From assembly GCA_025354385.1 (NCBI GenBank), contig JANXMZ010000067.1, forward strand, positions 1 through 49,218: DNA of 49,218 nt. The letters are read 5' to 3'. Positions 45,294-49,218 of the stretch are shown here, one piece after another; the first letter of the stretch is position 1; each line of letters begins with the position of its first letter. A program made the position numbers and the translations under genes. Below the pieces are notes generated by a model. That model was not told where the DNA came from, did not search any database, and saw only the letters and a program-made list of their open reading frames with translations. Source of the DNA: Bacteroidota bacterium. Lineage in GTDB: Bacteria; Bacteroidota; Bacteroidia; NS11-12g; UBA955.

Positions 45294-46760
45294 CTATTTG
45301 ATTCTTTTCAGAATTGTAATGTTGGTATCATTTACAACAGCTTTCCATCTATTTGTTGCTAATGAGTCACTGAGTAACTTCAAAAACTCCTGTTCAGAAA
45401 TTGGATAGCATGTAGGTTCACTTTTTGAACCCACAATATATTCTGCATTCTTTACAAAAGGAATTTGGTAGCAATTGTCTCTATAGGCCAAATGCGGCAA
45501 CATAGGCGATTGCGCACAAACAATGGCTGTATCGGGTATCAATTTAAAAGCAGCATGCACTTCTCCTAAATCGTATGACCTGTTATAATGGTGCTCATGG
45601 TAAATGCGCACCCTATTGTAATCGTGGTAATAAATATTGTGGTCGCTCAATTTGAAGCTTGCAAACAAGGATCCTGCACAAATCAAAAAAGGCAGCACTA
45701 GTTTTATTTTCTCCCTCTTTAAATTACCTATAAAAGTAAATGCACCAATGGTTATAATACTTGCAAATTCAACAGAATAGTGACAATCTATGCTCCATTT
45801 GGTGGGATCATCGTTGAACATTTTAATGCATATTGGAGAAATAAGCATTACCAAAAAGGCAGGCCTAAAGAACAGACAATACAGGCCCGACAATAGCGCC
45901 ATAGCATAGAACTCCGTTTTCACCCAATCCAAATTTTCGTTTTCGAGGTGATTCACAAAAAGATTGCGAATGGTTTGCCAAGGATGTGAAACACTGTTTT
46001 GAATTGCAGAATTAAGATCAGTTCCTAAAACAGCGTATTTAAAATGATCGTATTGACCACTGCTGGCCAAATGCGGCATAATAACTTTAATTGTTACGAG
46101 AAAATAAGCCAAAGAAATAAATGCAAATATTGACAAATAGATAAGCATCGTCTTTTCTTTTCTATATTCTATTATCAGACCCAAGCATATAAAAAAACAC
46201 CAAATGGAAATAGTTTCTTTGGCAATCATCATGAATACCAATAAACAAGCAAATTTGCCGAATTGCCTCTTCGCAATTAAATAGAATAACCATGGTGCTA
46301 TCATTGCAGCCACCACATTGCTGTGATAATCGAAAGACAGGGCAGCAAAAACACCAAAGAACAAATAGAAATTCAACATACCAAGCAAACTCAACCTTTG
46401 ATTTTCAAACTTAAATTGCAAATAATGATAAACCCCAAAAGCCCCAATAACCACGGCACTTATTTGAATAATTAGTAAAGTATATTGACCAAATAAATAG
46501 CTTAATGGAGAAAATAAAATGAGGTACAAATCAAAATGATCGGATAGTAGATTTTCTGGATAATATTTAAATACGGTTGCATCATTCCACTGCAAATGGC
46601 CATAATCGTATAAAGCATTGGTAAATACGCCAAGATCGAGGGCAAAAGTTCTGAAGCAATAATGGTTCACAAATACTTGCAAAGAATAAATGGCAATAAA
46701 AATAAATGAGATGAGGAAGGCCCATTTGTTTTTCCGTCCATATAAAAACAAGAATTTCAT
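45294..46760 (-). CDS. DUF2079 polytopic membrane protein
   Basis: Encodes 488 residues with about ten hydrophobic helices. The first extracytoplasmic loop holds FRTFALDLGVFTNALYDYG and SDHFDLYLILFSPLSYLFGQYTLL, then a helix and LSFDYHSNVVAAMIAP. These fit DUF2079, a family related to GT-C glycosyltransferases. A C-terminal extracytoplasmic domain of about 100 residues follows the last helix. The function is unproven. The gene diverges from the EamA gene; a -7 element precedes it on the minus strand. Confidence 0.78.
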   Translation of the reverse strand: MKFLFLYGRKNKWAFLISFIFIAIYSLQVFVNHYCFRTFALDLGVFTNALYDYGHLQWNDATVFKYYPENLLSDHFDLYLILFSPLSYLFGQYTLLIIQISAVVIGAFGVYHYLQFKFENQRLSLLGMLNFYLFFGVFAALSFDYHSNVVAAMIAPWLFYLIAKRQFGKFACLLVFMMIAKETISIWCFFICLGLIIEYRKEKTMLIYLSIFAFISLAYFLVTIKVIMPHLASSGQYDHFKYAVLGTDLNSAIQNSVSHPWQTIRNLFVNHLENENLDWVKTEFYAMALLSGLYCLFFRPAFLVMLISPICIKMFNDDPTKWSIDCHYSVEFASIITIGAFTFIGNLKREKIKLVLPFLICAGSLFASFKLSDHNIYYHDYNRVRIYHEHHYNRSYDLGEVHAAFKLIPDTAIVCAQSPMLPHLAYRDNCYQIPFVKNAEYIVGSKSEPTCYPISEQEFLKLLSDSLATNRWKAVVNDTNITILKRIK

Positions 46761-46771
46761 TTATTTTGGAG

Positions 46772-46779
46772 CAAATATA
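46772..46779 (-). promoter_or_regulatory. -7 element TATATTTG of the DUF2079 gene
   Basis: The minus strand reads TATATTTG, a TAnnTTTG match 11 bases upstream of the ATG at 46760. It faces away from the EamA promoter. Confidence 0.5.
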
Positions 46780-46800
46780 CTTTTCAAATCACATTACCGC

Positions 46801-46808
46801 TAAATTTG
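46801..46808 (+). promoter_or_regulatory. -7 element TAAATTTG of the second EamA gene
   Basis: TAAATTTG matches TAnnTTTG and ends 10 bases before the TTG start at 46819, giving a very short leader. It supports this start, since the transcript would begin near 46815. Confidence 0.5.
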
Positions 46809-46818
46809 CAATAATCTA

Positions 46819-47709
46819 TTGAAAATTTATTTTACCAAAGGCGTAAGACTGATGCTAATTGCAGGTTTTGCATTTGCATGGATGAATGCTTGTGTAAAAT
46901 TTCTGCCACATATTCCAATTTTCGAAATCATTTTGTTTCGCGCGGGTATAACCTTGTTGCTTAGTTATGTTATACTGAAAAGAAAAAAAGTAGCACCTTG
47001 GGGTAATCACCGCAAATTTCTCATCGCCCGGGGTATATTTGGGGCACTGGGGTTAATTTGCTATTTGTATACCATGCAAAAAATGCCTCTCGCCAATGCC
47101 ATTATCATACATTACCTCAGTCCTATTTTTACAGCCATTATGGCTTTGTTATTTTTGAAAGAAAGGGTGCGAGTAATACAATGGTTTTCTTTCATTGTTT
47201 GTTTTATAGGGGTTGTAATGGTGAAAGGATTTTCCAATGTCAATACTTTCGATTTTTTAATGGGAATTGCTGGGGCATTGTTTACAGGTCTGGCCTACAA
47301 CGCCATTCGCAACATGAAAGGGAAAGAGGATGCCGATGTAATTGTATTCTTTCAACCATTGGTAGCCTTTCCTTTGGTGGTGATTTATTCCCTCATTTTT
47401 CCGAATCAATTTGTATTGCCAATAGGAATAGATTGGTTTTATCTCATTGCCACTGGTGTTTTTACACAAATTGGACAGTATTTTATGACACGCGCTTACC
47501 AGGCAGATACGGCGGCAAGAATTAGCAGTATTAGTTATGTTGGCATTTTATGGGCTGTTTCCATGGGCTATTTTCTTTTCGATGACACCTACTCTTTGGC
47601 CGTATTGTTTGGCATGGCCGTGGTATTAATTGGCATAATCATGAATTTAAATGCCCTTAAATTTACACGGCATTTACAAAACCTTAAGCTATACCTAGTA
47701 GGTGAATAA
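46819..47709 (+). CDS. EamA/DMT-family transporter
   Basis: Encodes 296 residues with about ten hydrophobic helices in two EamA halves: LIAGFAFAWMNACVKFLPHIPIFEIILFRAGITLLLSY in the first and the repeated LMGIAGALFTGLAYNAIRNM ... GVFTQIGQYFMTRAYQAD in the second. It is an inner-membrane transporter of unknown small substrates and only a distant relative of the EamA protein at 10437. The start is TTG at 46819; the next in-frame start (ATG 46852, residue 12) would remove the leading strand, and the -7 element at 46801-46808 supports the TTG. The sigma factor gene follows on the same strand. Confidence 0.85.
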   Translation: MKIYFTKGVRLMLIAGFAFAWMNACVKFLPHIPIFEIILFRAGITLLLSYVILKRKKVAPWGNHRKFLIARGIFGALGLICYLYTMQKMPLANAIIIHYLSPIFTAIMALLFLKERVRVIQWFSFIVCFIGVVMVKGFSNVNTFDFLMGIAGALFTGLAYNAIRNMKGKEDADVIVFFQPLVAFPLVVIYSLIFPNQFVLPIGIDWFYLIATGVFTQIGQYFMTRAYQADTAARISSISYVGILWAVSMGYFLFDDTYSLAVLFGMAVVLIGIIMNLNALKFTRHLQNLKLYLVGE

Positions 47710-47759
47710 ATAATTTTGAAGCGTTTTTGTCATTAGAGTGTCTTATTTTATTCAGAGGA

Positions 47760-48326
47760 ATGAATACTGAAGAGGAATTAATAAATGGCTGCCTAAGAAA
47801 CGATAGGTTTTCTCAAGAAGCCCTTTATAATAAATATGCCTCAAGGATGTTTGGCGTTTGTTTGCGTTACGCCCCCGATAGAGACATTGCTCATGACCTT
47901 TTTCAAGAAGGATTTATTAAAGTATTTCAAAGCCTTCGCCAATTCAAAGGACAAGCGGCATTAAGTTCATGGATGCACCGTGTATTTGTAACCACCGCTA
48001 TTAATTATATTCAGCGTAAACTAAAATTGCAATTCGAAGTAAGCATCAATGAAAAAGAATTGTCTATGGCAGATGATATTTCTGAAGAAGAAAAAGACCA
48101 TTGGTTGAATCATATTTCAACAAACGAGGCTTTGGAAATGGTTCAAAAACTACCAGAAAAATACCGACTCATCATCAATCTTTATGCCATCGAGAAATTA
48201 AAACACGATGAAATTTCAAAACTGCTCAACATCACAGAAAGTGCTTCCCGATCACAATTAAGCAGAGCAAGGAAACTTTTATCAGAAATGTTGCAACTAA
48301 CCATGAAGCAAAAACTTGGAGAATAA
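47760..48326 (+). CDS. ECF-type sigma-70 family factor
   Basis: Encodes about 188 residues. Region 2 has YNKYASRMFGVCLRYAPDRDIAHDLFQEGFIKVFQSL and RQFKGQAALSSWMHRVFVTTAINYIQRK. Region 4 has LPEKYRLIINLYAIEKLKHDEISKLLNITESASRSQLSRARKLL. Between them lies a short linker and no sigma 1.1 or region 3, so it is an ECF factor that directs RNA polymerase to a stress or envelope regulon. ATG 47760 gives the family-like N-terminus MNTEEELINGCLRND; the frame is open to 47727. The gene overlaps the following TTG-started partner gene by 11 bases, so the pair is co-translated. Confidence 0.93.
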   Translation: MNTEEELINGCLRNDRFSQEALYNKYASRMFGVCLRYAPDRDIAHDLFQEGFIKVFQSLRQFKGQAALSSWMHRVFVTTAINYIQRKLKLQFEVSINEKELSMADDISEEEKDHWLNHISTNEALEMVQKLPEKYRLIINLYAIEKLKHDEISKLLNITESASRSQLSRARKLLSEMLQLTMKQKLGE

Positions 48327-49218
48327 CAACAATCATATCGATGAATTTTTATTTCTAAAACTTGGCCCATTGGAGCAAGTACCAGACCCTAATGCTCTGA
48401 ATACTATTATTTTTCAAAATGAGCACTCCCATGTCATTGACAATTCGATTCAAGATCATTTAGGTGAATTCGAATCTCACCCTCATACAAATTTCTTTTC
48501 TACAATCTTTAATGCCCTTAACAACCATAAACACCCCATAGATTTTGCACTCGAAACGCAATTATCAAATATTCAAGAATCGCCAAAGTATGTTTGGAAT
48601 AAAATAGAACCCTCACTTGTTATTCAATCAAAGAAAAGAAGAAGGGCAGTGGCTCTTTGGTGTCTATTTATTGCAAGTGCAAGTGCTATTAGTATCCTAT
48701 ATTCAACCTTGTTAAATGACAAAAAACTAACATACAACAAAGCAAACGTTTCCATTAGCAAAGTAAATAATTCAACTGCGAATACCACAAATAAGTCTTT
48801 AGAAAAACAAATCGAAGGAAATAGTAATTCAATATTAGATGCTACACCTCCCACTACTTTTAATCCGGATATTATTTCTTTAAATACAATAAAACATCAG
48901 AGCTCAAATAAAATATCGAAAAATAGTGTGTCAAAAAGCACCCGTTCAATAACTTTAAATTCAGAATTATTTTCCAATGAAAATGAGAACATTTTAGCAT
49001 TGCAATATCAAAATTTCAAATTACCTACTATTCTAATTAAATCAGATACTGTTGCAGAAAAAATTGAGAAAATAATTTCTCAAAAAAATTATTTTAAAAA
49101 GAAGTTAAGTCCGTTTTTTGTAGGTGGAAGTTATGGCTATATCAATGAACATACCACGCATAATTCCATTAGCAATCAAAACATTCACAAAGATGCCGTT
49201 TCTGTATTTAGCGATGCC
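48316..49218 (+). CDS. putative membrane anti-sigma factor with periplasmic/beta-barrel domain, partial
   Basis: A frame open from TTG 48316 to the right edge (301 codons, no stop). There is no in-frame ATG near the start, and an in-frame TGA lies at 48304-48306. Residues 1-105 are cytoplasmic and include PKYVWNKIEPSL, similar to the vWxxIxxxL element of Bacteroidetes anti-sigma-like proteins. A single transmembrane helix follows (AVALWCLFIASASAISILY, about residues 111-129). An Asn/Ser/Lys-rich linker leads to KKLSPFFVGGSYGYIN, the start of an outer-membrane beta-barrel-like domain. The overlap with the sigma gene and this plan suggest it holds the sigma factor inactive and couples it to an envelope signal. 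The C-terminus is outside the window, so the barrel is uncertain. Confidence 0.72.
   Translation, partial: MENNNNHIDEFLFLKLGPLEQVPDPNALNTIIFQNEHSHVIDNSIQDHLGEFESHPHTNFFSTIFNALNNHKHPIDFALETQLSNIQESPKYVWNKIEPSLVIQSKKRRRAVALWCLFIASASAISILYSTLLNDKKLTYNKANVSISKVNNSTANTTNKSLEKQIEGNSNSILDATPPTTFNPDIISLNTIKHQSSNKISKNSVSKSTRSITLNSELFSNENENILALQYQNFKLPTILIKSDTVAEKIEKIISQKNYFKKKLSPFFVGGSYGYINEHTTHNSISNQNIHKDAVSVFSDA

Noticed and set aside
47058..47525. 155-codon plus-strand frame inside the second EamA gene
   Set aside because: It lies wholly within a recognised membrane-protein gene in another frame, and its peptide (rich in His, Cys and Tyr) has no coherent domain.

Overview
The window comes from a Bacteroidota (Bacteroidetes) chromosome. 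It is AT-rich. Proteins end in T9SS type A and type B sorting domains, promoters have the Bacteroidetes form TTG-N17-20-TAnnTTTG rather than sigma70 boxes, and starts lack clear Shine-Dalgarno sequences. Families such as DUF4920, DUF4465, DUF5074, a short arginine decarboxylase and an ECF sigma factor with a beta-barrel partner fit an environmental member of the Chitinophagales/Sphingobacteriales/Cytophagales kind. The genus cannot be named from the sequence. I saw no tRNA, rRNA or CRISPR array.

Layout: the left edge holds the last codons of an IS1595-family transposase. Next come a Glu/Leu-type amino-acid dehydrogenase and an RluA-type pseudouridine synthase (348-2379). A minus-strand cluster at 2381-7471 holds a cyclase, a GT9 glycosyltransferase, a T9SS secreted Ig/PKD protein and a TonB-C-like protein. 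From 7.5 to 16.8 kb lie a histidine kinase, a LIC_10190-like membrane protein, an EamA exporter, a DUF4920 lipoprotein, a zinc-ribbon membrane protein, a lipoprotein, prfC and two tandem paralogous lipoproteins. From 17 to 27 kb are mostly housekeeping genes: a deoxyhypusine-synthase homologue, kdsA, a methyltransferase, gyrB, cvfB-like, surE, an XRE/DUF2975 pair and speA.

The most interesting block is 28.7-35.3 kb. It contains a cobalamin riboswitch with a perfect B12 box and a likely terminator. Behind it lie six tightly packed genes: a BtuB-like TonB receptor, a DUF4465 protein with a T9SS tail, a second T9SS-tailed surface protein of uncertain family, a BtuG-like DUF5074 lipoprotein, a small CWC-type cysteine-rich protein and a BtuF-like lipoprotein. 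This looks like a B12 capture and import operon in which surface accessory proteins are delivered by T9SS. The inner-membrane BtuC/BtuD are not in the window.

The right part holds an Mpl-like ligase, a 1340-residue PKD-repeat protein with a type B sorting domain, an L,D-transpeptidase, a GT9 plus membrane-protein pair, two small secreted proteins, a DUF2079 membrane protein, a second EamA transporter and an ECF sigma factor. The sigma gene overlaps a TTG-started, membrane-anchored putative anti-sigma/beta-barrel protein that runs off the right end.

Several long reading frames open at a TTG that is really part of a promoter element, so starts were moved to downstream ATGs and the reasons are given in the entries.
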